From contig RPFO01000491.1 in assembly GCA_009746045.1 (NCBI GenBank), forward strand, positions 2,501-32,556: 30,056 nt of DNA, read 5' to 3'. Both the position numbers and the translations under genes were made by a program. Under the pieces are notes generated by a model. It ran no database searches, was not told the origin of the DNA, and was given only the letters and a program-made list of their open reading frames with translations. The stretch is from Mesostigma viride (Eukaryota; Streptophyta; Mesostigmatophyceae; Mesostigmatales; Mesostigmataceae). Positions 9,801-24,550 of this stretch are shown in pieces (positions within the stretch are counted from its first letter, which is position 1; each line of letters opens with the position of its first letter).

Positions 9801-10714
9801 TGATGAGAATTCAGGCTCCATTGGTGTCATCATGGCTGGCCTACGTATGTACATGGATGTCAAAGAAAAAAAAATGATGAGGATTCAGGCTCCCATGGTG
9901 TCATCATGGCCCGTCTACGTACATGGATGTCAAGGAATAGTAAATGATGAGGATTCAGGCTCCCATGGTGTCATCATGGCCTGTCTACGTACATGGATGG
10001 CATGTATGTATTTAATGATGAGGATTCAGGCTCCCATGGTGTCATCATGGCTGGCCTACGTACATGGATGTCTCAGAAAAAAAATGATGAGGATTCAGGC
10101 TCCCATGGTGTCATCATGGCTGGCCTACGTACATGGATGTCAAAGAAAAAAAAATGATGAGGATTCAGGCTCCCGTGGTGTCATTATGGCCCGTCTACGT
10201 GTTGTTGGCATGTATGAAATTAATGATGAGGATTCAGGCTCCCATAGTGTCATCATGGCTGGCCTACGTACATGGTTGGCATTTATGTAATTAATGATGA
10301 GGATTCAGGCTCCCATGGTGTCATCATTGCCCGTGTATGTACATGGTTGGCATTTATGTAATTAATGATGAGGATTCAGGCTCCATTGGTGTCATCATGG
10401 CCCGTCTACGTACATGGACCGTGGCATTTATGTATTTAATGATGAGGATTCAGGCTCCCATGGGGTCATTGATGATCATGGCATTTATGTATGTAATTAA
10501 TGATGAGGATTCAGGCTCCATTGGTGTCATCATGGCTGGCCTACGTATGTACATGGATGTCAAAGAAAAAAAAATGATGAGGATTCAGGCTCCCATGGTG
10601 TCATCATGGCCCGTCTACGTACATGGATGTCAAGGAATAGTAAATGAGGAGGATTCAGGCTCCCATGGTGTCATCATGGCCCGTGTACGTACATGGATGG
10701 CATGTATGTAATTA

Positions 10715-13700
10715 ATGAGGAGGATTCAGGCTCCCATGGTGTCATCATGGCTGGCCTACGTACATGGATGTCAAAGAAAAAGAAATGATGAGGATTCAGG
10801 CTCCCATGGTGTCATCATGGCTGGCCTACGTACATGGATGTCTCATAAAATAAATGATGAGGATTCAGGCTCCCATGGTGTCATCATGGCTTGTCTACCT
10901 ACATTGTTGGCATGTATGTAATTAATGATGAGGATTCAGGCTCCCATGGTGTCTCCATGGCTGGCCTACGTACATGAATGGCATTTATGTAATTAATGAT
11001 GAGGATTCAGGCTCCCATGGTGTCATCATGGCCCGTCTACGTACATGGATGGCATTTATGTAATTAATGATGAGGATTCAGGCTCCCATGGTGTCATCAT
11101 GGCTTGTCTACGTACATGGTTGGCATTTATGTAATTAATGAGGAGGATTCAGGCTCCCATGGTGTCATCATGGCCCGTCTACTTACATGGATGGCATTTA
11201 TGTAATTAATGATGAGGATTCAGGCTCCCATGGGGTCATCATGGCTTGTCTACGTACATGGTTGGCATTTATGTAATTAATGAGGAGGATTCAGGCTCCC
11301 ATGGTGTCTCCATGGCTGGCCTACGTACATGGATGTCAAGGAATAGTAAATGATGAGGATTCAGGCTCCCATGGTGTCATCATGGCTTGTCTACCTACAT
11401 GGTTGGCATTTATGTCACCTGAATCCTCTCATTAAGAAAATGAAGAGGATTCAGGCTCCATTGGTGTCATCATGGCTGGCCTACGTACATGGATGTCAAG
11501 GAATAGTAAATGATGAGGATTCAGGCTCCCATGGTGTCATCATGGCCCGTCTACGTACATGGATGTCAAGGAATAGTAAATGATGAGGATTCAGGCTCCC
11601 ATGGGGTCATCATGGCTTGTCTACGTACATGGTTGGCATTTATGTAATTAACGAGGAGGATTCAGGCTCCCATGGTGTCATCATGGCCCGTCTACGTACA
11701 TGGATGTCAAGGAATAGTAAATGATGAGGATTCAGGCTCCCATGGGGTCATCATGGCTTGTCTACGTACATGGTTGGCATTTATGTAATTAACGAGGAGG
11801 ATTCAGGCTCCATTGGTGTCATCATGGCTGGCCTACGTACATGGATGTCAAGGAATAGTAAATGATGAGGATTCAGGCTCCCATGGTGTCATCATGGCCT
11901 GTCTACGTACATGGATGGCATGTATGTAATTAATGATGAGGATTCAGGCTCCCATGGTGTCATCATGGCTTGTCTACGTACATGGTTGGCATTTATGTAA
12001 TTAATGAGGAGGATTCAGGCTCCCATGGTGTCATCATGGCTTGTCTACGTACATGGTTGGCATTTATGTAATTAATGATGAGGATTCAGGCTCCCATGGT
12101 GTCTCCATGGCTGGCCTACGTACATGGATGTCAAGGAATAGTAAATGATAAGGATTCAGGCTCCCATGGTGTCATCATGGCCCGTCTACGTACATGGATG
12201 GCATTTATGTAATTAATGATGAGGATTCAGGCTCCCATGGGGTCATCATGGCTTGTCTACGTACATGGTTGGCATTTATGTAATTAATGAGGAGGATTCA
12301 GGCTCCCATGGTGTCTCCATGGCTGGCCTACGTACATGGATGTCAAGGAATAGTAAATGATGAGGATTCAGGCTCCCATGGTGTCATCATGGCCTGTCTA
12401 CGTACATGGATGGCATGTATGTAATTAATGATGAGGATTCAGGCTCCCATGGTGTCATCATGGCTTGTCTACGTACATGGTTGGCATTTATGTAATTAAT
12501 GAGGAGGATTCAGGCTCCCATGGTGTCATCATGGCTTGTCTACGTACATGGTTGGCATTTATGTAATTAATGATGAGGATTCAGGCTCCCATGGTGTCTC
12601 CATGGCTGGCCTACGTACATGGATGTCAAGGAATAGTAAATGATGAGGATTCAGGCTCCCATGGTGTCATCATGGCCCGTGTACGTACATGGATGGCATG
12701 TATGTAATTAATGAGGAGGATTCAGGCTCCCATGGTGTCATCATGGCTGGCCTACGTACATGGATGTCAAAGAAAAAGAAATGATGAGGATTCAGGCTCC
12801 CATGGTGTCATCATGGCTGGCCTACGTACATGGATGTCTCATAAAATAAATGATGAGGATTCAGGCTCCCATGGTGTCATCATGGCTTGTCTACCTACAT
12901 TGTTGGCATGTATGTAATTAATGATGAGGATTCAGGCTCCCATGGTGTCTCCATGGCTGGCCTACGTACATGAATGGCATTTATGTAATTAATGATGAGG
13001 ATTCAGGCTCCCATGGTGTCATCATGGCCCGTCTACGTACATGGATGGCATTTATGTAATTAATGATGAGGATTCAGGCTCCCATGGTGTCATCATGGCT
13101 TGTCTACGTACATGGTTGGCATTTATGTAATTAATGAGGAGGATTCAGGCTCCCATGGTGTCATCATGGCCCGTCTACTTACATGGATGGCATTTATGTA
13201 ATTAATGATGAGGATTCAGGCTCCCATGGGTCATCATGGCTTGTCTACATACATGGTTGGCATTTATGTAATTAATGAGGAGGATTCAGGCTCCCATGGT
13301 GTCTCCATGGCTGGCCTACGTACATGGATGTCAAGGAATAGTAAATGATGAGGATTCAGGCTCCCATGGTGTCATCATGGCCCGTCTACGTACATGGATG
13401 GCATTTATGTAATTAATGATGAGGATTCAGGCTCCCATGGGGTCATCATGGCTTGTCTACGTACATGGTTGGCATTTATGTAATTAATGAGGAGGATTCA
13501 GGCTCCCATGGTGTCTCCATGGCTGGCCTACGTACATGGATGTCAAGGAATAGTAAATGATGAGGATTCAGGCTCCCATGGTGTCATCATGGCCTGTCTA
13601 CGTACATGGATGGCATGTATGTAATTAATGATGAGGATTCAGGCTCCCATGGGGTCATCATGGCTTGTCTACGTACATGGATGGCATGTATGTAATTAAT

Positions 13701-15053
13701 GATGAGGATTCAGGCTCCATTGGTGTCATCATGGCTGGCCTACGTATGTACATGGATGTCAAAGAAAAAAAAAATGATGAGGATTCAGGCTCCCATGGTG
13801 TCATCATTGCCCGTGTATGTACATGGTTGCCATTTATGTAATTAATGATGAGGATTCAGGCTCCATTGGTGTCATCATTGCCCGTGTATGTACATGGTTG
13901 GCATTTATGTATGTAATTAATGATGAGGATTCAGGCTCCATTGGTGTCATCATGGCTGGCCTACGTATGTACATGGATGTCAAAGAAAAAAAAATGATGA
14001 GGATTCAGGCTCCCATGGTGTCATCATGGCCCGTCTACGTACATGGATGTCAAGGAATAGTAAATGATGAGGATTCAGGCTCCCATGGTGTCAGATGTCA
14101 TGGCCTGTCTACGTACATGGATGGCATGTATGTAATTAATGATGAGAATTCAGGCTCCATTGGTGTCATCATGGCTGGCCTACGTATGTACATGGATGTC
14201 AAAGAAAAAAAAATGATGAGGATTCAGGCTCCCATGGTGTCATCATGGCCCGTCTACGTACATGGATGTCAAGGAATAGTAAATGATGAGGATTCAGGCT
14301 CCCATGGTGTCATCATGGCCTGTCTACGTACATGGATGGCATGTATGTATTTAATGATGAGGATTCAGGCTCCCATGGTGTCATCATGGCTGGCCTACGT
14401 ACATGGATGTCTCAGAAAAAAAATGATGAGGATTCAGGCTCCCATGGTGTCATCATGGCTGGCCTACGTACATGGATGTCAAAGAAAAAAAAATGATGAG
14501 GATTCAGGCTCCCGTGGTGTCATTATGGCCCGTCTACGTGTTGTTGGCATGTATGAAATTAATGATGAGGATTCAGGCTCCCATAGTGTCATCATGGCTG
14601 GCCTACGTACATGGTTGGCATTTATGTAATTAATGATGAGGATTCAGGCTCCCATGGTGTCATCATTGCCCGTGTATGTACATGGTTGGCATTTATGTAA
14701 TTAATGATGAGGATTCAGGCTCCATTGGTGTCATCATGGCCCGTCTACGTACATGGACCGTGGCATTTATGTATTTAATGATGAGGATTCAGGCTCCCAT
14801 GGGGTCATTGATGATCATGGCATTTATGTATGTAATTAATGATGAGGATTCAGGCTCCATTGGTGTCATCATGGCTGGCCTACGTATGTACATGGATGTC
14901 AAAGAAAAAAAAATGATGAGGATTCAGGCTCCCATGGTGTCATCATGGCCCGTCTACGTACATGGATGTCAAGGAATAGTAAATGAGGAGGATTCAGGCT
15001 CCCATGGTGTCATCATGGCCCGTGTACGTACATGGATGGCATGTATGTAATTA
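10715..15053 (+). repeat. Higher-order repeat, copy 1 (4339 bp)
   Basis: This block of about 60 satellite units recurs in the same unit order at 15054 and 19391. It contains two recognisable sub-blocks that start with the same unit type (at 10715 and 12711), 1996 bp apart. Matching sequence also extends upstream, so 9474-10714 resembles 13817-15053 apart from a small indel near 9781. The array therefore began its present periodicity before 10715. Confidence 0.85.
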
Positions 15054-18000
15054 ATGAGGAGGATTCAGGCTCCCATGGTGTCATCATGGCTGGCCTACGT
15101 ACATGGATGTCAAAGAAAAAGAAATGATGAGGATTCAGGCTCCCATGGTGTCATCATGGCTGGCCTACGTACATGGATGTCTCATAAAATAAATGATGAG
15201 GATTCAGGCTCCCATGGTGTCATCATGGCTTGTCTACCTACATTGTTGGCATGTATGTAATTAATGATGAGGATTCAGGCTCCCATGGTGTCTCCATGGC
15301 TGGCCTACGTACATGAATGGCATTTATGTAATTAATGATGAGGATTCAGGCTCCCATGGTGTCATCATGGCCCGTCTACGTACATGGATGGCATTTATGT
15401 AATTAATGATGAGGATTCAGGCTCCCATGGTGTCATCATGGCTTGTCTACGTACATGGTTGGCATTTATGTAATTAATGAGGAGGATTCAGGCTCCCATG
15501 GTGTCATCATGGCCCGTCTACTTACATGGATGGCATTTATGTAATTAATGATGAGGATTCAGGCTCCCATGGGGTCATCATGGCTTGTCTACGTACATGG
15601 TTGGCATTTATGTAATTAATGAGGAGGATTCAGGCTCCCATGGTGTCTCCATGGCTGGCCTACGTACATGGATGTCAAGGAATAGTAAATGATGAGGATT
15701 CAGGCTCCCATGGTGTCATCATGGCTTGTCTACCTACATGGTTGGCATTTATGTAACCTGAATCCTCTCATTAAGAAAATGAAGAGGATTCAGGCTCCAT
15801 TGGTGTCATCATGGCTGGCCTACGTACATGGATGTCAAGGAATAGTAAATGATGAGGATTCAGGCTCCCATGGTGTCATCATGGCCCGTCTACGTACATG
15901 GATGTCAAGGAATAGTAAATGATGAGGATTCAGGCTCCCATGGGGTCATCATGGCTTGTCTACGTACATGGTTGGCATTTATGTAATTAACGAGGAGGAT
16001 TCAGGCTCCATGGTGTCATCATGGCCCGTCTACGTACATGGATGTCAAGGAATAGTAAATGATGAGGATTCAGGCTCCCATGGTGTCATCATGGCTTGTC
16101 TACGTACATGGTTGGCATTTATGTAATTAATGAGGAGGATTCAGGCTCCATGGTGTCATCATGGCTGGCCTACGTACATGGATGTCAAGGAATAGTAAAT
16201 GATGAGGATTCAGGCTCCCATGGTGTCATCATGGCCTGTCTACGTACATGGATGGCATGTATGTAATTAATGATGAGGATTCAGGCTCCCATGGTGTCAT
16301 CATGGCTTGTCTACGTACATGGTTGGCATTTATGTAATTAATGAGGAGGATTCAGGCTCCCATGGTGTCATCATGGCTTGTCTACGTACATGGTTGGCAT
16401 TTATGTAATTAATGATGAGGATTCAGGCTCCCATGGTGTCTCCATGGCTGGCCTACGTACATGGATGTCAAGGAATAGTAAATGATAAGGATTCAGGCTC
16501 CCATGGTGTCATCATGGCCCGTCTACGTACATGGATGGCATTTATGTAATTAATGATGAGGATTCAGGCTCCCATGGGGTCATCATGGCTTGTCTACGTA
16601 CATGGTTGGCATTTATGTAATTAATGAGGAGGATTCAGGCTCCCATGGTGTCTCCATGGCTGGCCTACGTACATGGATGTCAAGGAATAGTAAATGATGA
16701 GGATTCAGGCTCCCATGGTGTCATCATGGCTGTCTACGTACATGGATGGCATGTATGTAATTAATGATGAGGATTCAGGCTCCCATGGTGTCATCATGGC
16801 TTGTCTACGTACATGGTTGGCATTTATGTAATTAATGAGGAGGATTCAGGCTCCCATGGTGTCATCATGGCTTGTCTACGTACATGGTTGGCATTTATGT
16901 AATTAATGATGAGGATTCAGGCTCCCATGGTGTCTCCATGGCTGGCCTACGTACATGGATGTCAAGGAATAGTAAATGATGAGGATTCAGGCTCCCATGG
17001 TGTCATCATGGCCCGTCTACGTACATGGATGGCATGTATGTAATTAATGAGGAGGATTCAGGCTCCCATGGTGTCATCATGGCTGGCCTACGTACATGGA
17101 TGTCAAAGAAAAAGAAATGATGAGGATTCAGGCTCCCATGGTGTCATCATGGCTGGCCTACGTACATGGATGTCTCATAAAATAAATGATGAGGATTCAG
17201 GCTCCCATGGTGTCATCATGGCTTGTCTACCTACATTGTTGGCATGTATGTAATTAATGATGAGGATTCAGGCTCCCATGGTGTCTCCATGGCTGGCCTA
17301 CGTACATGAATGGCATTTATGTAATTAATGATGAGGATTCAGGCTCCCATGGTGTCATCATGGCCCGTCTACGTACATGGATGGCATTTATGTAATTAAT
17401 GATGAGGATTCAGGCTCCCATGGTGTCATCATGGCTTGTCTACGTACATGGTTGGCATTTATGTAATTAATGAGGAGGATTCAGGCTCCCATGGTGTCAT
17501 CATGGCCCGTCTACTTACATGGATGGCATTTATGTAATTAATGATGAGGATTCAGGCTCCCATGGGGTCATCATGGCTTGTCTACGTACATGGTTGGCAT
17601 TTATGTAATTAATGAGGAGGATTCAGGCTCCCATGGTGTCTCCATGGCTGGCCTACGTACATGGATGTCAAGGAATAGTAAATGATGAGGATTCAGGCTC
17701 CCATGGTGTCATCATGGCCCGTCTACGTACATGGATGGCATTTATGTAATTAATGATGAGGATTCAGGCTCCCATGGGGTCATCATGGCTTGTCTACGTA
17801 CATGGTTGGCATTTATGTAATTAATGAGGAGGATTCAGGCTCCCATGGTGTCTCCATGGCTGGCCTACGTACATGGATGTCAAGGAATAGTAAATGATGA
17901 GGATTCAGGCTCCCATGGTGTCATCATGGCCTGTCTACGTACATGGATGGCATGTATGTAATTAATGATGAGGATTCAGGCTCCCATGGGGTCATCATGG

Positions 18001-19390
18001 CTTGTCTACGTACATGGATGGCATGTATGTAATTAATGATGAGGATTCAGGCTCCATTGGTGTCATCATGGCTGGCCTACGTATGTACATGGATGTCAAA
18101 GAAAAAAAAAATGATGAGGATTCAGGCTCCCATGGTGTCATCATTGCCCGTGTATGTACATGGTTGCCATTTATGTAATTAATGATGAGGATTCAGGCTC
18201 CATTGGTGTCATCATTGCCCGTGTATGTACATGGTTGGCATTTATGTATGTAATTAATGATGAGGATTCAGGCTCCATTGGTGTCATCATGGCTGGCCTA
18301 CGTATGTACATGGATGTCAAAGAAAAAAAAATGATGAGGATTCAGGCTCCCATGGTGTCATCATGGCCCGTCTACGTACATGGATGTCAAGGAATAGTAA
18401 ATGATGAGGATTCAGGCTCCCATGGTGTCAGATGTCATGGCCTGTCTACGTACATGGATGGCATGTATGTAATTAATGATGAGAATTCAGGCTCCATTGG
18501 TGTCATCATGGCTGGCCTACGTATGTACATGGATGTCAAAGAAAAAAAAATGATGAGGATTCAGGCTCCCATGGTGTCATCATGGCCCGTCTACGTACAT
18601 GGATGTCAAGGAATAGTAAATGATGAGGATTCAGGCTCCCATGGTGTCATCATGGCCTGTCTACGTACATGGATGGCATGTATGTATTTAATGATGAGGA
18701 TTCAGGCTCCCATGGTGTCATCATGGCTGGCCTACGTACATGGATGTCTCAGAAAAAAAATGATGAGGATTCAGGCTCCCATGGTGTCATCATGGCTGGC
18801 CTACGTACATGGATGTCAAAGAAAAAAAAATGATGAGGATTCAGGCTCCCGTGGTGTCATTATGGCCCGTCTACGTGTTGTTGGCATGTATGAAATTAAT
18901 GATGAGGATTCAGGCTCCCATAGTGTCATCATGGCTGGCCTACGTACATGGTTGGCATTTATGTAATTAATGATGAGGATTCAGGCTCCCATGGTGTCAT
19001 CATTGCCCGTGTATGTACATGGTTGGCATTTATGTAATTAATGATGAGGATTCAGGCTCCATTGGTGTCATCATGGCCCGTCTACGTACATGGACCGTGG
19101 CATTTATGTATTTAATGATGAGGATTCAGGCTCCCATGGGGTCATTGATGATCATGGCATTTATGTATGTAATTAATGATGAGGATTCAGGCTCCATTGG
19201 TGTCATCATGGCTGGCCTACGTATGTACATGGATGTCAAAGAAAAAAAAATGATGAGGATTCAGGCTCCCATGGTGTCATCATGGCCCGTCTACGTACAT
19301 GGATGTCAAGGAATAGTAAATGAGGAGGATTCAGGCTCCCATGGTGTCATCATGGCCCGTGTACGTACATGGATGGCATGTATGTAATTA
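15054..19390 (+). repeat. Higher-order repeat, copy 2 (4337 bp)
   Basis: Its sub-block starts are at 15054 and 17047 (1993 bp apart). It differs from copy 1 by a few bases, for example loss of a C and T around 16009 and 16150 (GGCTCCATGG) and a missing C near 16731. Unit order is otherwise the same. Confidence 0.85.
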
Positions 19391-22300
19391 ATGAGGAGGA
19401 TTCAGGCTCCCATGGTGTCATCATGGCTGGCCTACGTACATGGATGTCAAAGAAAAAGAAATGATGAGGATTCAGGCTCCCATGGTGTCATCATGGCTGG
19501 CCTACGTACATGGATGTCTCATAAAATAAATGATGAGGATTCAGGCTCCCATGGTGTCATCATGGCTTGTCTACCTACATTGTTGGCATGTATGTAATTA
19601 ATGATGAGGATTCAGGCTCCCATGGTGTCTCCATGGCTGGCCTACGTACATGAATGGCATTTATGTAATTAATGATGAGGATTCAGGCTCCCATGGTGTC
19701 ATCATGGCCCGTCTACGTACATGGATGGCATTTATGTAATTAATGATGAGGATTCAGGCTCCCATGGTGTCATCATGGCTTGTCTACGTACATGGTTGGC
19801 ATTTATGTAATTAATGAGGAGGATTCAGGCTCCCATGGTGTCATCATGGCCCGTCTACTTACATGGATGGCATTTATGTAATTAATGATGAGGATTCAGG
19901 CTCCCATGGGGTCATCATGGCTTGTCTACGTACATGGTTGGCATTTATGTAATTAATGAGGAGGATTCAGGCTCCCATGGTGTCTCCATGGCTGGCCTAC
20001 GTACATGGATGTCAAGGAATAGTAAATGATGAGGATTCAGGCTCCCATGGTGTCATCATGGCTTGTCTACCTACATGGTTGGCATTTATGTAACCTGAAT
20101 CCTCTCATTAAGAAAATGAAGAGGATTCAGGCTCCATTGGTGTCATCATGGCTGGCCTACGTACATGGATGTCAAGGAATAGTAAATGATGAGGATTCAG
20201 GCTCCCATGGTGTCATCATGGCCCGTCTACGTACATGGATGTCAAGGAATAGTAAATGATGAGGATTCAGGCTCCCATGGGGTCATCATGGCTTGTCTAC
20301 GTACATGGTTGGCATTTATGTAATTAACGAGGAGGATTCAGGCTCCATTGGTGTCATCATGGCTGGCCTACGTACATGGATGTCAAGGAATAGTAAATGA
20401 TGAGGATTCAGGCTCCCATGGTGTCATCATGGCTTGTCTACGTACATGGTTGGCATTTATGTAGTTAATGAGGAGGATTCAGGCTCCCATGGTGTCTCCA
20501 TGGCTGGCCTACGTACATGGATGTCAAGGAATAGTAAATGATGAGGATTCAGGCTCCCATGGTGTCATCATGGCCTGTCTACGTACATGGATGGCATGTA
20601 TGTAATTAATGATGAGGATTCAGGCTCCCATGGTGTCATCATGGCTTGTCTACGTACATGGTTGGCATTTATGTAATTAATGAGGAGGATTCAGGCTCCC
20701 ATGGTGTCATCATGGCTTGTCTACGTACATGGTTGGCATTTATGTAATTAATGATGAGGATTCAGGCTCCCATGGTGTCTCCATGGCTGGCCTACGTACA
20801 TGGATGTCAAGGAATAGTAAATGATAAGGATTCAGGCTCCCATGGTGTCATCATGGCCCGTCTACGTACATGGATGGCATTTATGTAATTAATGATGAGG
20901 ATTCAGGCTCCCATGGGGTCATCATGGCTTGTCTACGTACATGGTTGGCATTTATGTAATTAATGAGGAGGATTCAGGCTCCCATGGTGTCTCCATGGCT
21001 GGCCTACGTACATGGATGTCAAGGAATAGTAAATGATGAGGATTCAGGCTCCCATGGTGTCTCCATGGCTGGCCTACGTACATGAATGGCATGTATGTAA
21101 TTAATGATGAGGATTCAGGCTCCCATGGTGTCATCATGGCTTGTCTACGTACATGGTTGGCATTTATGTAATTAATGAGGAGGATTCAGGCTCCCATGGT
21201 GTCATCATGGCTTGTCTACGTACATGGTTGGCATTTATGTAATTAATGATGAGGATTCAGGCTCCCATGGTGTCTCCATGGCTGGCCTACGTACATGGAT
21301 GTCAAGGAATAGTAAATGATGAGGATTCAGGCTCCCATGGTGTCATCATGGCCCGTCTACGTACATGGATGGCATGTATGTAATTAATGAGGAGGATTCA
21401 GGCTCCCATGGTGTCATCATGGCTGGCCTACGTACATGGATGTCAAAGAAAAAGAAATGATGAGGATTCAGGCTCCCATGGTGTCATCATGGCTGGCCTA
21501 CGTACATGGATGTCTCATAAAATAAATGATGAGGATTCAGGCTCCCATGGTGTCATCATGGCTTGTCTACCTACATTGTTGGCATGTATGTAATTAATGA
21601 TGAGGATTCAGGCTCCCATGGTGTCTCCATGGCTGGCCTACGTACATGAATGGCATTTATGTAATTAATGATGAGGATTCAGGCTCCCATGGTGTCATCA
21701 TGGCCCGTCTACGTACATGGATGGCATTTATGTAATTAATGATGAGGATTCAGGCTCCCATGGTGTCATCATGGCTTGTCTACGTACATGGTTGGCATTT
21801 ATGTAATTAATGAGGAGGATTCAGGCTCCCATGGTGTCATCATGGCCCGTCTACTTACATGGATGGCATTTATGTAATTAATGATGAGGATTCAGGCTCC
21901 CATGGGGTCATCATGGCTTGTCTACGTACATGGTTGGCATTTATGTAATTAATGAGGAGGATTCAGGCTCCCATGGTGTCTCCATGGCTGGCCTACGTAC
22001 ATGGATGTCAAGGAATAGTAAATGATGAGGATTCAGGCTCCCATGGTGTCATCATGGCCCGTCTACGTACATGGATGGCATTTATGTAATTAATGATGAG
22101 GATTCAGGCTCCCATGGGGTCATCATGGCTTGTCTACGTACATGGTTGGCATTTATGTAATTAATGAGGAGGATTCAGGCTCCCATGGTGTCTCCATGGC
22201 TGGCCTACGTACATGGATGTCAAGGAATAGTAAATGATGAGGATTCAGGCTCCCATGGTGTCATCATGGCCTGTCTACGTACATGGATGGCATGTATGTA

Positions 22301-23660
22301 ATTAATGATGAGGATTCAGGCTCCCATGGGGTCATCATGGCTTGTCTACGTACATGGATGGCATGTATGTAATTAATGATGAGGATTCAGGCTCCATTGG
22401 TGTCATCATGGCTGGCCTACGTATGTACATGGATGTCAAAGAAAAAAAAAATGATGAGGATTCAGGCTCCCATGGTGTCATCATTGCCCGTGTATGTACA
22501 TGGTTGCCATTTATGTAATTAATGATGAGGATTCAGGCTCCATTGGTGTCATCATTGCCCGTGTATGTACATGGTTGGCATTTATGTATGTAATTAATGA
22601 TGAGGATTCAGGCTCCATTGGTGTCATCATGGCTGGCCTACGTATGTACATGGATGTCAAAGAAAAAAAAATGATGAGGATTCAGGCTCCCATGGTGTCA
22701 TCATGGCCCGTCTACGTACATGGATGTCAAGGAATAGTAAATGATGAGGATTCAGGCTCCCATGGTGTCAGATGTCATGGCCTGTCTACGTACATGGATG
22801 GCATGTATGTAATTAATGATGAGAATTCAGGCTCCATTGGTGTCATCATGGCTGGCCTACGTATGTACATGGATGTCAAAGAAAAAAAAATGATGAGGAT
22901 TCAGGCTCCCATGGTGTCATCATGGCCCGTCTACGTACATGGATGTCAAGGAATAGTAAATGATGAGGATTCAGGCTCCCATGGTGTCATCATGGCCTGT
23001 CTACGTACATGGATGGCATGTATGTATTTAATGATGAGGATTCAGGCTCCCATGGTGTCATCATGGCTGGCCTACGTACATGGATGTCTCAGAAAAAAAA
23101 TGATGAGGATTCAGGCTCCCATGGTGTCATCATGGCTGGCCTACGTACATGGATGTCAAAGAAAAAAAAATGATGAGGATTCAGGCTCCCGTGGTGTCAT
23201 TATGGCCCGTCTACGTGTTGTTGGCATGTATGAAATGAATGATGAGGATTCAGGCTCCCATAGTGTCATCATGGCTGGCCTACGTACATGGTTGGCATTT
23301 ATGTAATTAATGATGAGGATTCAGGCTCCCATGGTGTCATCATTGCCCGTGTATGTACATGGTTGGCATTTATGTAATTAATGATGAGGATTCAGGCTCC
23401 ATTGGTGTCATCATGGCCCGTCTACGTACATGGACCGTGGCATTTATGTATTTAATGATGAGGATTCAGGCTCCCATGGGGTCATTGATGATCATGGCAT
23501 TTATGTATGTAATTAATGATGAGGATTCAGGCTCCATTGGTGTCATCATGGCTGGCCTACGTATGTACATGGATGTCAAAGAAAAAAAAATGAAGAGGAT
23601 TCAGGCTCCCATGGTGTCATCATGGCCCGTCTACGTACATGGATGTCAAGGAATAGTAAA
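19391..23660 (+). repeat. Higher-order repeat, copy 3 (truncated, about 4270 bp)
   Basis: Its sub-block starts are at 19391 and 21387 (1996 bp apart). Private changes include GTAGTTAATG near 20461 and GAAATGAATG near 23233. Near 23660 the sequence leaves the pattern of the other copies and enters the outer satellite segment that is colinear with the left arm. Confidence 0.8.
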
Positions 23661-24277
23661 TGATGAGGATTCAGGCTCCCATGGTGTCAGATGTCATGGC
23701 CTGTCTACGTACATGGATGGCATGTATGTATTTAATGATGAGGATTCAGGCTCCCATGGTGTCATCATGGCTGGCCTACGTACATGGATGTCTCAGAAAA
23801 AAAATGATGAGGATTCAGGCTCCCATGGTGTCATCATGGCTGGCCTACGTACATGGATGTCTCAGAAAAAAAATGATGAGGATTCAGGCTCCCATGGTGT
23901 CATCATGGCTGGCCTACGTACATGGATGTCAAAGAAAAAAAAATGATCAGGATTCAGGCTCCCGTGGTGTCATTATGGCCCGTCTACGTGTTGTTGGCAT
24001 GTATGAAATTAATGATGAGGATTCAGGCTCCCACAGTGTCATCATGGCTGGCCTACGTACATGGTTGGCATTTATGTAATTAATGATGAGGATTCAGGCT
24101 CCCATGGTGTCATCATTGCCCGTGTATGTACATGGTTGGCATTTATGTAATTAATGATGAGGATTCAGGCTCCATTGGTGTCATCATGGCCCGTCTACGT
24201 ACATGGGTGGCATTTATGTATTTAATGATGAGGATTCAGGCTCCCATGGGGTCATCATGGCTTGTCTACGTACATGG

Positions 24278-24550
24278 AGTCATATTGATTCATGGAACAA
24301 TGAGATACCATTCTTAATTGAAAATTGTTCTTGATACTTTCACATGCATGCCCGGAATCGTGAATTTGTGCGGGTTTCCATGATGACAATCCTCATTGAA
24401 TTCTTGAGCACACAATATTGAGCAATTTAGGGGCACTTCGGCAATGTTGACCATTTTCATTCATGATCAATAAAATTAACATTTAATGCAATAAATACAT
24501 ATTCCACTCATTTTAATAAACCATGCAAAAACTTTACAAGCACGCTCAAG
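24278..24550. repeat. Right AT-rich spacer
   Basis: This is the inverted counterpart of 3896-4167, 273 bases long. It contains CAATAAA and TTAATAAAC, which resemble polyadenylation signals, but no transcript is evident. No gene. Confidence 0.85.

Larger units (their letters stand above)
5214..24277 (+). repeat. Right inner satellite array, about 19 kb, about 270 units
   Basis: Units average about 70 bp (spacings such as 70, 74, 71, 68). The core is GATTCAGGCTCCCATGG, then TGTCATCATGG, then GCYNGYCTACGTACATGG. Linkers come in a few types: ATGTCAAGGAATAGTAA, GGCATTTATGTAATTAA, GGCATGTATGTAATTAA, ATGTCTCATAAAATAA and ATGTCAAAG followed by A8-A10. Unit variants include ATTGG for CATGG, TCTCCATGG for TCATCATGG, and a TCAGATGTCATGG insertion. 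Frames up to 270 codons occur but recur only with the higher-order period, and the unit is usually not a multiple of three, so they are not genes. Confidence 0.97.

Noticed and set aside
5214-24277. CRISPR array
   Set aside because: Spacers are not unique: the linkers belong to a few recurring types, and the context is eukaryotic with no cas genes.
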